64,000 nucleotides of DNA. Origin: Ancylobacter novellus (GTDB taxonomy: Bacteria > Pseudomonadota > Alphaproteobacteria > Rhizobiales > Methylopilaceae). Positions 36,443 to 46,689 of this stretch are shown piece by piece. The notes under the pieces are model-generated. The model was not told where the DNA came from, did no database searches, and was given only the letters and a program-made list of their open reading frames with translations. Within the stretch, counting starts at the first letter, position 1. Each line of letters begins with the position of its first letter. Position numbers and translations under genes: made by a program. The stretch lies in the NCBI GenBank assembly GCA_003241695.1, contig QFPN01000006.1, positions 248,001 to 312,000 on the forward strand, given 5' to 3'.

Positions 36443-37774
36443 CTATTCGTCTTCCGAGGCTTGCGCCGAGGCCGCGACCCCGGTCGTCGCGGCGACCTTG
36501 GCGGGGCGCAGGCCGGCTGCGATCCAGCGAATCTCGTTCAGCCAGCGCACGCCGTCCGCCGCTCCGGGCTTGCCCTCGGCGACGCCGAACTTCTTCCCGT
36601 TCACCTTAAGCTTGGGCGAGGAGAACAGCCGCTTGAACTCGCAGGCGACGCCGGCGTCCCAGCACTTGTTCTCATACGACATGAGGTCCATGGCGCGCGC
36701 CTTGAGGCTCACATAGCCGAAATTGTACTGCCAGCTCGGAAGCTCGCCGCCGTTCTCGTCCTTGGTGACGTAGCGGTCGTGACGCAGGCCCATGGTGTGG
36801 CCGACCTCGTGCGCCACGGTGTCGACGTCGACGCAGATCCCGCGCGAGACCTCGGCGAAGGCGAAGTCCGCCGCGGTCGAGGCGTCCGCGTTCACCCAGC
36901 CGATCCCGCAATAGCCGCCGCCCTCGCGCAGCAGAACGACGAAGTCCGCCCCGGTCTTGTCGCGGGCTTTCCGCGTCTTGTCGAAATAGGCCGCCTGCTC
37001 GCCGCCGCCGGTCAGGTCGTAGAGCGTATCGGTGTAGTCGCGCGCGTCTTCGTCATAGGCGCCGGACTTGAGCGTCTTCACGAGGCGCATGCGCATGTTC
37101 ACGCCGCTGGCCTCGTAGGCCTCGTTGGTGATCGCGACCGCGTAGTCGATCTCGGCGCCGATGTCCTGCGCCGCCGCCTTGGCCTTGGCGGTGTAGACGA
37201 ACAGCACGTCGACAGTCGCGACGTCCTGGCCGGCCTGCGGCGCGACCGGCCCGACCATGGGGCGCGGCTGCGCCGAGGCGGCGGCCTCCGGCGCCGGCCC
37301 GTGAGGCGGCAGCAGCGCGCGGGACGTTTCGGAGATGGCGTGGAGACGCCCTCCCGCAGGCTGCACCGAATAGGTCCGGCCCGCGACGCGGACGCGTCCG
37401 GTCGCCTTGCCGGCCTTCACCACCAGCGTCGCGTCGTCGTCGCCGGCTTGCGCGCGGACGATGACGCCGCCGCTGAAGGACGGCTCCGCGCTCGTGACCG
37501 CAAACTTTCGCGCGACGCCGGGGAAGAGCCCGATTGTGATCGTCCGGTTGGCGGCGCGCCCCTGCGTCAGGGCGGAGAGCGTCGCCGGATCGACCGCCGC
37601 GAGACGCTGGCGGGCGGCGCCGGCAGGCAAGGCCGCGGGCCGGGCGGATGCCGCCGCGACGTCGGCCGGCGTCGCGGCGACGAAAAGGTCCAGCGCCGAA
37701 GCCGGAGCGGCGAGGGCGCAGAAGGCCGCCGCCGCTGCGGCGAGACGAAGCAAACGACCGGTCACGCGCGACAT
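36443..37774 (-). CDS. Exported metzincin-type zinc metalloprotease (copy 1)
   Basis: The 443-residue product has a signal peptide (to about residue 27), then a propeptide-like region beginning LDLFVAATPADVAAA. The catalytic domain has HEVGHTMGLRHD, the HExxHxxGxxHD zinc site of metzincins, and a downstream DLMSYENKC Met-turn. Several cysteines could form disulphides. It resembles the reprolysin/peptidyl-Asp type of secreted proteases. It should be periplasmic or secreted. A paralogue lies 123 nt upstream on the same strand. Confidence 0.8.
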   Translation of the reverse strand: MSRVTGRLLRLAAAAAAFCALAAPASALDLFVAATPADVAAASARPAALPAGAARQRLAAVDPATLSALTQGRAANRTITIGLFPGVARKFAVTSAEPSFSGGVIVRAQAGDDDATLVVKAGKATGRVRVAGRTYSVQPAGGRLHAISETSRALLPPHGPAPEAAASAQPRPMVGPVAPQAGQDVATVDVLFVYTAKAKAAAQDIGAEIDYAVAITNEAYEASGVNMRMRLVKTLKSGAYDEDARDYTDTLYDLTGGGEQAAYFDKTRKARDKTGADFVVLLREGGGYCGIGWVNADASTAADFAFAEVSRGICVDVDTVAHEVGHTMGLRHDRYVTKDENGGELPSWQYNFGYVSLKARAMDLMSYENKCWDAGVACEFKRLFSSPKLKVNGKKFGVAEGKPGAADGVRWLNEIRWIAAGLRPAKVAATTGVAASAQASEDE

Positions 37775-37897
37775 CCTTGGAATGGGCCGCCTGATCGGCG
37801 CTCCTTGGGCTATGAGCCGGGCGGCGGGCGTCGGGTCAAGCGCCGCCGCTAGACATGGCTAATCCGGGACGCGTCGCGCGAGGGCGACGGGACGCTA

Positions 37898-39160
37898 TCA
37901 GCGATAGGCGGCGATCGCCGTTCGGGTCTCGTTCAGGCGTCGGGCCGCGTCCGCCGCGCCCTTTTCTCCTTGTTCGACGCCGAACGGCTTGTTCTCGACC
38001 GTCGCGTCGGGATCGGAGAACCGGTTGAGGCGGGTGCAGTTGAAGCCCGCATCGGCGCAGCGGTTGTTGTAGGCCATGATGCTGCGCACCCTTTTGCGGG
38101 GAAGCACATAGCCGAAATTGTACGCCGACTTCGGCGCGGAGCCGACGACGTAGCGATCATGATTGAGGCCCATGTTGTGGCCCATCTCATGGGCGACGGA
38201 GTGGTTCGAGACGCAGCTGAGCTCGACCTCCGAATAGGCGAACTTCGACGTGCCGGAGCCGGGCTCCTCGATGTAATGGCCGAGGCCGCAATAGGCGGGC
38301 TGGCTTTCCGAGCGCAGCAGGACGACGAGATCGGCTTCCGTCCGGTTCCGCTTCTTGCGGACGCCGGCGAACGGCGCCGGGTTGGGCGCGTCCGTAGAGC
38401 CGCTGAGATTGTTGAGCGTGTCTTCCCAGCTCGCGGACGATTCGTCGTAGCCCGTGACGAGGATCGTGCCCGCGAGCTTGAGCCTGATCTTCACGCCGCT
38501 GGCCTTGTAGCCCTGATTCGCGAGCGAGACCGCGAGGTCCGCCTCGGCCAGAATGTCGTCCGCGGCCGCTTTCGCCGCCTCGGTGTAGGCGATCAGCACG
38601 GTGATCCTCGTCCTGCCGGCCGCCGCCGCGGAGGAGGCGTCGGGAAGGGTCCCGCTCTTGCGCTCCGGCAGGTCTTTCGGGACGGTCAGCGGCCCCTCCG
38701 GCGGGAGCCTGGCGGCGTCGACTTCGATGATCCTGTGCGCGCGGCTTCCACCGGCGCCCCGGATCTCGAACGCGCGCCCGTCAAGCTGGACCTGGCCGGT
38801 GACCTTGCCGCGGGCGAAGACGAGAGTCGCCTCGCCGCCGGCGCCGTCCGAGCCGGTCCAGATCCGTCCGCCGCCGTCCGCAGTCTCCGAACCGGTTTTC
38901 GAGAAGGTCGCGACGACGCCCGGAAACAGGGTGATCCGAAGCGCGGGCGCTTCCGCGAGAGCGCCGTCGTTCAGCGCGGCGACGCGCTCGCGGGCCGCGC
39001 CGGCGCGCTTTGAAGCGCCAGCCGCGGCCTCGATGTCGGGCGGCGTCGCGGCCCGGAACAGGTCAAGCGCTTGTGAAAGCGCGGCGCCGGCCGAGAAAAA
39101 CGTGGTCATGGCGCCGGTGAGAATGGCCATGAGCGCAAAGCGCTGAATCGAAGACCTCAT
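37898..39160 (-). CDS. Exported metzincin-type zinc metalloprotease (copy 2)
   Basis: The 420-residue product has the same layout as the next gene: signal peptide, LDLFRAATPPDIEAA propeptide start, catalytic HEMGHNMGLNHDRY and Met-turn SIMAYNNRC. Copies 1 and 2 arose by tandem duplication. The two differ in the middle segment (KRNRTEADLVVLLRSES here, RDKTGADFVVLLREGG there). Both zinc sites are intact, so both are probably active. Confidence 0.8.
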   Translation of the reverse strand: MRSSIQRFALMAILTGAMTTFFSAGAALSQALDLFRAATPPDIEAAAGASKRAGAARERVAALNDGALAEAPALRITLFPGVVATFSKTGSETADGGGRIWTGSDGAGGEATLVFARGKVTGQVQLDGRAFEIRGAGGSRAHRIIEVDAARLPPEGPLTVPKDLPERKSGTLPDASSAAAAGRTRITVLIAYTEAAKAAADDILAEADLAVSLANQGYKASGVKIRLKLAGTILVTGYDESSASWEDTLNNLSGSTDAPNPAPFAGVRKKRNRTEADLVVLLRSESQPAYCGLGHYIEEPGSGTSKFAYSEVELSCVSNHSVAHEMGHNMGLNHDRYVVGSAPKSAYNFGYVLPRKRVRSIMAYNNRCADAGFNCTRLNRFSDPDATVENKPFGVEQGEKGAADAARRLNETRTAIAAYR

Positions 39161-39515
39161 GGATTTTCCTTCCCGAAGTTGGCGGCGACCTTGGCGCGAT
39201 CGCCTTTCGTTCGCCGCCCATGCGCTCTCTTGCGGTGACGCGTCGCATCGTCTCGGATCGCCGCCATTCGCGAAAGGCGGCGATCATAGGGTCTCCACTT
39301 GCGGCTAAGTTATTGAAAAATATTAAATTCCACTAGCTTCGTCACATCCGCGCCATGATGTTGCGCGCCGCTTCGCAGCATGATAGTGACCCCTGCGCTT
39401 CGGGGAGGTCTCCTCGCGGCGGGGCGCGCGCCGCCTCTGAAATCAACGGGTTCGGGAGGTTCGGAGCTGTCGCTCCGGTTTCAGCCCCAGGCTCCAACCA
39501 GCGAGAGACGCTCGG
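39161..39515. other. Intergenic region before atp operon
   Basis: This 355-nt gap lies between the second protease gene and atpH, transcribed away from each other. An AT-rich patch near 39305-39345 (with TTGAAA around 39313) is a plausible promoter area, and small GC stems lie near 39395-39455. No convincing -10/-35 pair or ORF was found. Confidence 0.4.
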
Positions 39516-40075
39516 GTGGCAGGTAAAGACACCATCGTGTCCGGAATGGCGGGTCGCTATGCGACCGCCCTGTTCGATCTTGCCCAGGGCGAGGGCGCGC
39601 TCGACCCCGTCTCCCGGGATCTCGACGCCATCTCGGCCGCTCTCGCCGAGAGCGAGGATCTCCGGCGCCTCATCAAGAGCCCGGTCTTCGCCGCCGACGA
39701 TCAGGCGCGCGCGATGGGCGCGGTTCTCGACCGCCTCGGCGTGTCCGGCCTCACCGCCAATTTCGTGAAGCTCGTGGCGACGAACCGTCGTCTTTTCGCC
39801 CTCGAGGCGATGATCCGCGGCTTCAGGGCGCTCGCAGCCGCCGCCCGCGGCGCGACCACTGCGCAGGTGACCGTCGCCGAGGAGCTCGCGCCGCAGCGGC
39901 GCGAGGAGCTCGCGGCCGCGCTGCGCGAGATCACCGGCAAGACGGTCGACTTCGACGTCAAGGTCGATCCCAAGATTCTCGGCGGGCTCATCGTGCGGCT
40001 TGGCAGCCGCATGGTAGACGCCTCGCTCAAGACCAAGCTCAATTCGATCAAACTCGCGATGAAAGAGGTCGGCTG

Positions 40076-40076
<1 letters not shown>
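39516..40076 (+). CDS. atpH: ATP synthase F1 delta subunit
   Basis: The 186-residue product is the delta (OSCP-like) subunit that ties F1 to the peripheral stalk. SGMAGRYATALFDLAQGEG near the N-terminus and RLGSRMVDASLKTKLNSIK at the C-terminus are typical. A GTG at 39516 was chosen because it gives the usual length; the ATG at 39546 would cut the N-terminus. It is first in atpHAG-D-C; the F0 genes are elsewhere, as usual in alphaproteobacteria. Confidence 0.95.
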
Positions 40077-41605
<1,529 letters not shown>

Positions 41606-41640
41606 GCCTGAAAGCCTGGTAGCGGAGTTCGGACGCCCAG

Positions 41641-42525
41641 ATGGCGAGCCTTAAGGACCTCAGGAACCGCATCGCCTCGGTCAAGGCGACGCAGAAGATC
41701 ACCAAGGCCATGCAGATGGTGGCCGCGGCGAAGCTGCGCCGCGCCGAGACCGCGGCCGCGGCCGCGCGTCCCTACGCCGAGCGCATGGAGCGGGTGCTCT
41801 CGAACCTCGCGGCCGGCATGAAGGGCTCGCCGCTCGCGCCGAGGCTGATGGCCGGAACCGGCGACGACAAGCGGCATCTGCTCGTCGTCGTCACGGCCGA
41901 CCGCGGCCTCTGCGGCGGCTTCAACTCCTCGATCTCGCGTCTCGCGCGCGATCACGCCCGCCGCCTGATCGCGGAAGGCAAGCAGGTCCAGTTCCTGTGC
42001 GTCGGCCGCAAGGGCGCGGACATCCTCAAGCGCCAGTTCCCCGGCATGATCGACGAGGTCATCTCGCTGCGCGAGGTGAAGAGCCTCGGCTTCGACACCG
42101 CCGAGAAGATCGGCGACCGCGTGCTGGCGCTGTTCGACGAGAACAAGTTCGACGTCGCGACGCTGTTCTATTCGAAGTTCAAGTCGGTGGTCAGCCAGAT
42201 CCCGACGGCGCAGCAGATCGTCCCGGCCGAAGTTCCGGAAGAGGACGAGACCACGGACCTGCTGAAGGGCGCGGTCTACGAGTACGAGCCTTCGGAGGAG
42301 GAGATCCTCGAGGAGCTGCTGCCGCGCAACGTCGCGATCCAGATCCTGAAGGCGCTGCTCGAAAACGCCGCGTCGGAGCAGGGCGCGCGCATGTCCGCGA
42401 TGGACAACGCGACCCGCAACGCCGGCGACATGATCAAGCGCCTCTCGCTCGAGTACAACCGCACCCGCCAGGCGCAGATCACCAAGGAGCTGATCGAGAT
42501 CATCTCCGGCGCCGAGGCGCTGTAG
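41641..42525 (+). CDS. atpG: ATP synthase F1 gamma subunit
   Basis: The 294-residue product is the rotary gamma subunit. Its N-terminal helix has RIASVKATQKITKAMQMVAA, and the C-terminal ALLENAASEQGARMSAMDNA helix is the conserved partner. Both form the central shaft. It follows atpA by 35 nt. Confidence 0.97.
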   Translation: MASLKDLRNRIASVKATQKITKAMQMVAAAKLRRAETAAAAARPYAERMERVLSNLAAGMKGSPLAPRLMAGTGDDKRHLLVVVTADRGLCGGFNSSISRLARDHARRLIAEGKQVQFLCVGRKGADILKRQFPGMIDEVISLREVKSLGFDTAEKIGDRVLALFDENKFDVATLFYSKFKSVVSQIPTAQQIVPAEVPEEDETTDLLKGAVYEYEPSEEEILEELLPRNVAIQILKALLENAASEQGARMSAMDNATRNAGDMIKRLSLEYNRTRQAQITKELIEIISGAEAL

Positions 42526-42576
42526 AGCGCGAGAGATCTGGGCTAAGGTCATGGCGAAGGACGTGAGGACGACGTC

Positions 42577-42801
42577 ATGACCAGCGAAACGGAGAATGTG
42601 GTCCTGGAGCTGCTTCGGCGCATGCGAGGCTCGCTGGACAGGATCGAGTTGGATCTGAGCGACCTGAAGGTCGGGGTGTCGGCTATCGAGCAGCACCTTG
42701 GCCAGCAACAGATCCAGCTCGCGGCCCTGAACGGCCGGATGGATCGCTTCGACGAGCGCTTGTCGCGGATCGAGCGGCGACTGGATTTGGCGGACGCCTG
42801 A
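42577..42801 (+). CDS. Small coiled-coil protein inside atp operon
   Basis: The 74-residue product is almost entirely helical and heptad-like: VVLELLRRMRGSLDRIELDL, then LNGRMDRFDERLSRIERRLD. It lies between atpG and atpD, where most relatives have none. GTGAGGAC precedes the ATG. It may be an unrelated insertion or an ATP-synthase accessory; sequence alone cannot tell. Confidence 0.55.
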   Translation: MTSETENVVLELLRRMRGSLDRIELDLSDLKVGVSAIEQHLGQQQIQLAALNGRMDRFDERLSRIERRLDLADA

Positions 42802-42877
42802 CGGCGTCAGGAAACGGAACGTACGAAGTAAGGGCGGCCGCGGCCGCTCGCACTGACCGACGAGGACGATTGGAAAA

Positions 42878-44296
42878 ATGACCGCACATGTCGGCCGCAT
42901 CACCCAGGTCATCGGCGCCGTCGTCGACGTCCAGTTCGACGACCACCTGCCCGAGATTCTGAACGCGCTCGAGACCAGGAACAACGATCAGCGCCTGGTG
43001 CTCGAAGTCGCCCAGCACCTCGGCGAGTCGACGGTCCGCGCGATCGCGATGGACTCGACCGAAGGCCTGACGCGCGGCCAGCAGGTCACCGACACCGGCG
43101 AGCCGATTTCGGTTCCGGTCGGCGACGCCACGCTGGGCCGCATCCTGAACGTCGTCGGCGAGCCGATCGACGAGGGCGCGCCGGTCGAGGGCGAGGGCAG
43201 GCGGCCGATCCATGCGCCCGCGCCGTCCTACTCCGAGCAGGCCACCGACACCGAAGTGCTCGTCACCGGCATCAAGGTCGTCGACCTGCTGGCTCCGTAC
43301 GCCAAGGGCGGCAAGGTCGGCCTGTTCGGCGGCGCGGGCGTCGGCAAGACCGTGCTCATCCAGGAACTCATCAACAACGTCGCGAAAGCCCACGGCGGCT
43401 ACTCGGTGTTCGCCGGCGTCGGCGAGCGCACCCGCGAGGGCAACGACCTCTATCACGAGTTCATCGAATCCGGCGTGAACCAGAAGGGCGGCGGCGAAGG
43501 CTCCAAGTGCGCCCTGGTGTTCGGTCAGATGAACGAGCCGCCCGGCGCGCGCGCCCGCGTCGCGCTCACCGGCCTGACCATCGCGGAATACTTCCGCGAC
43601 AAGGGCCAGGACGTGCTGTTCTTCGTCGACAACATCTTCCGCTTCACGCAGGCGGGCTCGGAAGTGTCGGCGCTGCTCGGCCGCATCCCGTCGGCGGTCG
43701 GCTATCAGCCGACGCTCGCGACCGACATGGGCGCGCTGCAGGAGCGCATCACCACCACCAACAAGGGCTCGATCACCTCGGTGCAGGCGATCTACGTGCC
43801 CGCCGACGACCTGACCGACCCGGCCCCGGCGACGTCCTTCGCGCATCTCGACGCGACGACCGTGCTCAACCGCTCGATCGCCGAAAAGGGCATCTACCCG
43901 GCGGTGGACCCGCTCGACTCGACCTCGCGCATTCTCTCGGCCGCGATCATCGGCGAGGAGCACTACAACACCGCCCGTCGCGTCCAGGAGACGCTGCAGC
44001 GCTACAAGTCGCTGCAGGACATCATCGCGATCCTGGGCATGGACGAGTTGTCGGAAGAGGACAAGCTGACGGTCTCCCGCGCCCGCAAGATCGAGCGCTT
44101 CCTCAGCCAGCCGTTCCACGTCGCCGAAATCTTCACCGGTTCGCCGGGCAAGTTCGTCGAACTCGCCGACACGATCAAGGGCTTCAAGGAGCTGGTCGAG
44201 GGCAAGTACGACAACCTGCCGGAAGCCGCCTTCTACATGGTTGGCACCATCGAAGAGGCGGTCGAGAAGGGCAAGAAGCTCGCCGAAGAGGCCTGA
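42878..44296 (+). CDS. atpD: ATP synthase F1 beta subunit
   Basis: The 472-residue product is the catalytic beta subunit. It has GLFGGAGVGKTVLIQELI as Walker A, GERTREGNDLY, and VLFFVDNIFRFTQAGSEVS as Walker B. It binds and makes ATP at the alpha/beta interface. Confidence 0.98.
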   Translation: MTAHVGRITQVIGAVVDVQFDDHLPEILNALETRNNDQRLVLEVAQHLGESTVRAIAMDSTEGLTRGQQVTDTGEPISVPVGDATLGRILNVVGEPIDEGAPVEGEGRRPIHAPAPSYSEQATDTEVLVTGIKVVDLLAPYAKGGKVGLFGGAGVGKTVLIQELINNVAKAHGGYSVFAGVGERTREGNDLYHEFIESGVNQKGGGEGSKCALVFGQMNEPPGARARVALTGLTIAEYFRDKGQDVLFFVDNIFRFTQAGSEVSALLGRIPSAVGYQPTLATDMGALQERITTTNKGSITSVQAIYVPADDLTDPAPATSFAHLDATTVLNRSIAEKGIYPAVDPLDSTSRILSAAIIGEEHYNTARRVQETLQRYKSLQDIIAILGMDELSEEDKLTVSRARKIERFLSQPFHVAEIFTGSPGKFVELADTIKGFKELVEGKYDNLPEAAFYMVGTIEEAVEKGKKLAEEA

Positions 44297-44365
44297 GCTT
44301 CGAAATGACCTCGCGGGTCGCGCCCGGCGCGCCCCGCTCATGCGCATGAACGCGGAGACGGACGG

Positions 44366-44611
44366 ATGAACGCCAAGGTCCTTCTTCTAGTGGTGGGTCT
44401 TCTGGTCGGCGGCCTCGCCGGTTGGCTGACGCGGCCGCAGGCCGCCGAGATCGACCTCCTCGGCATGAAGGTCGAGGTTCAGGGCGATCGGGCGGCGGGC
44501 GCGAGCGGCGGTTCGCTGACCACGGGCCAGACCCAGCATGTCGCGATCTTCGCGGCGATCGGGGCGCTGGTCGGCTTCGGCGTCGGCTTCGTGGCCGACC
44601 GTCGGCGGTAA
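44366..44611 (+). CDS. Small two-helix membrane protein inside atp operon
   Basis: The 81-residue product has membrane helices at about residues 4-20 (VLLLVVGLLVGGLAGWL) and 58-76 (VAIFAAIGALVGFGVGFV) with a short charged loop. It lies between atpD and atpC, an unusual place. A GGAGACGGACGG stretch precedes the ATG. No family is recognised. Confidence 0.55.
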   Translation: MNAKVLLLVVGLLVGGLAGWLTRPQAAEIDLLGMKVEVQGDRAAGASGGSLTTGQTQHVAIFAAIGALVGFGVGFVADRRR

Positions 44612-44640
44612 GTCACTTTAGGGATTGAAAGACGCGCCCC

Positions 44641-45042
44641 ATGGACAGCTTCCAGTTCGAGCTCGTGTCGCCCGAGAAGCTGCTGATCTCGGAAGAGGTG
44701 CAGCATGTGGTCGTGCCGGGCGTCGAAGGCGAGTTCGGCGTGCTGGCCCATCACGCGCCGCTGCTTTCGGTGCTCAAGCCCGGCGTCGTCAAGGTGTTCA
44801 AGACCGAGGGCGGCGAGCCTGAGCGTCTTTACGTCAAGGGCGGCTTCGCGGACGTCAATCCGAAGGGCCTGACGATCCTCGCCGACGAGGCGACGCCGAT
44901 GTCGGAATTCAATGTCGCCCGCCTCGACGCGGCCATCAAGGAAGCGGAAGCCGCCGTGTCGCACGCCGAAGGCGAGGAGACCAAGCGCCGCGCCGAGCAG
45001 AAGCTCGCCGAGCTGAAAGAGTTCCGCTCGACCCTCGCCTGA
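44641..45042 (+). CDS. atpC: ATP synthase F1 epsilon subunit
   Basis: The 133-residue product is the epsilon subunit: an N-terminal beta-sandwich (FELVSPEKLLISEEV, then VPGVEGEFGVLAHHAPLLS) and a C-terminal helical hairpin (AIKEAEAAVSHAEGEETKRR). It couples rotation to catalysis and inhibits ATP hydrolysis. It ends the operon. Confidence 0.96.
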   Translation: MDSFQFELVSPEKLLISEEVQHVVVPGVEGEFGVLAHHAPLLSVLKPGVVKVFKTEGGEPERLYVKGGFADVNPKGLTILADEATPMSEFNVARLDAAIKEAEAAVSHAEGEETKRRAEQKLAELKEFRSTLA

Positions 45043-45053
45043 AGCGCCGCCTT

Positions 45054-45201
45054 CGCGTCCCGGCCTTGAGCCGGGACCCATGATCGGCGCGCCTGTTCGG
45101 CGAGGCGCTTCAGCGTCAGCGCCCGCCGCTTTCTCTCCTGCATTTTCCGATCTTCAGTCCGGCTCGAAGCGATCCTGGATCCCGTTCAAAGCCGGGACGC
45201 G
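45054..45201. repeat. MITE-like element with ~32-bp terminal inverted repeats
   Basis: The left arm (45054-45085, GTCCCGGC ... GCCGGGAC with CTTGA loop) and right arm (45171-45201) are imperfect inverted copies. Short elements built on this GTCCCGGC/GCCGGGAC motif are common intergenic repeats in Rhizobiales. The right arm overlaps the last codons of the PLP decarboxylase gene. Confidence 0.6.
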
Positions 45202-46682
45202 ATCGCCCGCGCCGCTTCGTCGAGCGCCCGTAGCGTCGCTCGCAGGTCGTCTTCCGTGGTCGCCGGATTGATCGTGCACAGCCGGATCGTCGTGCGCCCG
45301 TCGAGCTTCGTGGTGCCGACCACGGCGAAGCCTTCCTCCATCAGCGCTCGCGCCGCCGCGGCGTTGACCGCGTCGGCGGCCTCCGGCGCGAGGCCGTCCG
45401 GCGCGTAGCGGAACGCCGTGATCGCCATCTGGGCGGGCGAGACGACCCGCCATCCCCGCATCCCGCGGACGATCGCTTCGGCGGTTTCCGCAAGCCCGAA
45501 GCCCCGGTCGATCGCGGCCGCGATCCCGTCGCGGCCAAGGGTCTGCAGGGTGAGCCAGAGCCGCGTGGCGCGCGCGGGCCGGGTGAGTTCGGGGCCGAGA
45601 TCCCAGAAGTTCGGCTCCGCGCCCTCGGCCGCGCCGTCGCGCAGGTAATCCGAGGACAGCGCGAAGCTCGGCGCGAGCACGCTTGCGTCGCGCACCAGCG
45701 CCATCCCGCAGCCATAGGTCTGGAACAGCCATTTGTGGGCGTCCCAGGCGAGACTGTCGGCGCGGGAAACGCCCGCCAGCAGGTCGCGCCGATCCCCGCA
45801 GAGCAGCGCCGAGGCGCCGAACGCGCCGTCGACATGCATCCAGAGACCCTCTGCGGCGCAGAGATCCGCGATCTGCGGCAAAGGATCGATCGCGCCGGTG
45901 TTGGTCGTCCCGGCGCTCGCCGCGACGGCGAAGGGTTTTCGGCCCGCGTTGCGGTCGTCCGTCACGGCCGTCGCGAGAGCGCGAAGGTCCATCCGCCGGG
46001 CCGCGTCGGCGGCCACCGTTCGGATCTGCCGCGGGAGGAACCCGGCGATCCGCAAAGCCTTCGCGACCGAGGAATGGGTTTCGGCCGTCACATAGACGAC
46101 GGCGGCGGCGCGCTCGTCGTCGCGGAGCCGCGCGTCGCGGGCGGCGACCAGCGCGGTGAGGTTCGCCATGGAGCCGCCGGAGACGAACAGGCCGCCGGCG
46201 CTCTCCGGAAAGCCGGCGGCGTCGCAGAGCAGGCGGATCACGTCGCGTTCGATCGCGGTGGCGCCTGCGCTTTGCAGCGCGGAGCCGAGATGCGGGTTGT
46301 GGATCTGCGCCGCAAGCTCGCCGAGCCAGGAAACCGGGGAGACCGGCGCCGGAATGAAGGCGAAGAACCGCGGGTGGCCCGTGTCCATGGCGAATGGAAG
46401 GGCGTCCCCCAGCAGCGCCTCGAGAGCCTCCGCGAGCGGACGTGGGCGCTCGGGCAGCGCGGGACCGAAGTCGGGCGCCGTCGGGGCGCGACGATAGGCG
46501 GGCGCGTCAGGGCCGCGCGCCGCGTGGCCGAGCGCGTGGTCGGTCAGCCGGGCGAAGGCGGCGGCGAGAGCGTTCGTCGAGGAGGAGGCTTCGGAGGCGT
46601 TTCTTCCCTCACCCTTGCGGGGAAGGGGAGGGGGGGGAGATGTCTCCCCTTTCGGGGGTCGGCTCCGGACGTCGTCGGCCAT
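45186..46682 (-). CDS. PLP-dependent group II decarboxylase
   Basis: The 498-residue product is a PLP-dependent decarboxylase of the aromatic-amino-acid/diaminobutyrate type. The cofactor lysine is in LAWDAHKWLFQ, and HVDGAFGA precedes it with the Asp that binds the PLP ring. Conserved SGGSMANLTAL and ETHSSVAKA are also present. The substrate cannot be told. The N-terminal ~30 residues (PPKGETSPPPPLPRKGEG) come from a repeat, and the last residues lie in another repeat, so the start may really be further inside. Confidence 0.85.
   Translation of the reverse strand: MADDVRSRPPKGETSPPPPLPRKGEGRNASEASSSTNALAAAFARLTDHALGHAARGPDAPAYRRAPTAPDFGPALPERPRPLAEALEALLGDALPFAMDTGHPRFFAFIPAPVSPVSWLGELAAQIHNPHLGSALQSAGATAIERDVIRLLCDAAGFPESAGGLFVSGGSMANLTALVAARDARLRDDERAAAVVYVTAETHSSVAKALRIAGFLPRQIRTVAADAARRMDLRALATAVTDDRNAGRKPFAVAASAGTTNTGAIDPLPQIADLCAAEGLWMHVDGAFGASALLCGDRRDLLAGVSRADSLAWDAHKWLFQTYGCGMALVRDASVLAPSFALSSDYLRDGAAEGAEPNFWDLGPELTRPARATRLWLTLQTLGRDGIAAAIDRGFGLAETAEAIVRGMRGWRVVSPAQMAITAFRYAPDGLAPEAADAVNAAAARALMEEGFAVVGTTKLDGRTTIRLCTINPATTEDDLRATLRALDEAARAIASRL
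46603..46633 (-). repeat. Repeat-derived sequence within decarboxylase N-terminus
   Basis: Bases 46603-46633 (CTCACCCTTGCGGGG, then AAGGGGAGG) look like a widespread Rhizobiales intergenic repeat that, read in this frame, gives SPPPPLPRKGEG-type residues. Other copies should exist in the genome. Confidence 0.5.
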
Positions 46683-46689
46683 GTCGCCG

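Noticed and set aside
45054..45201. Insertion sequence
   Set aside because: The element is too short and has no transposase; it fits a MITE-like or intergenic repeat instead.
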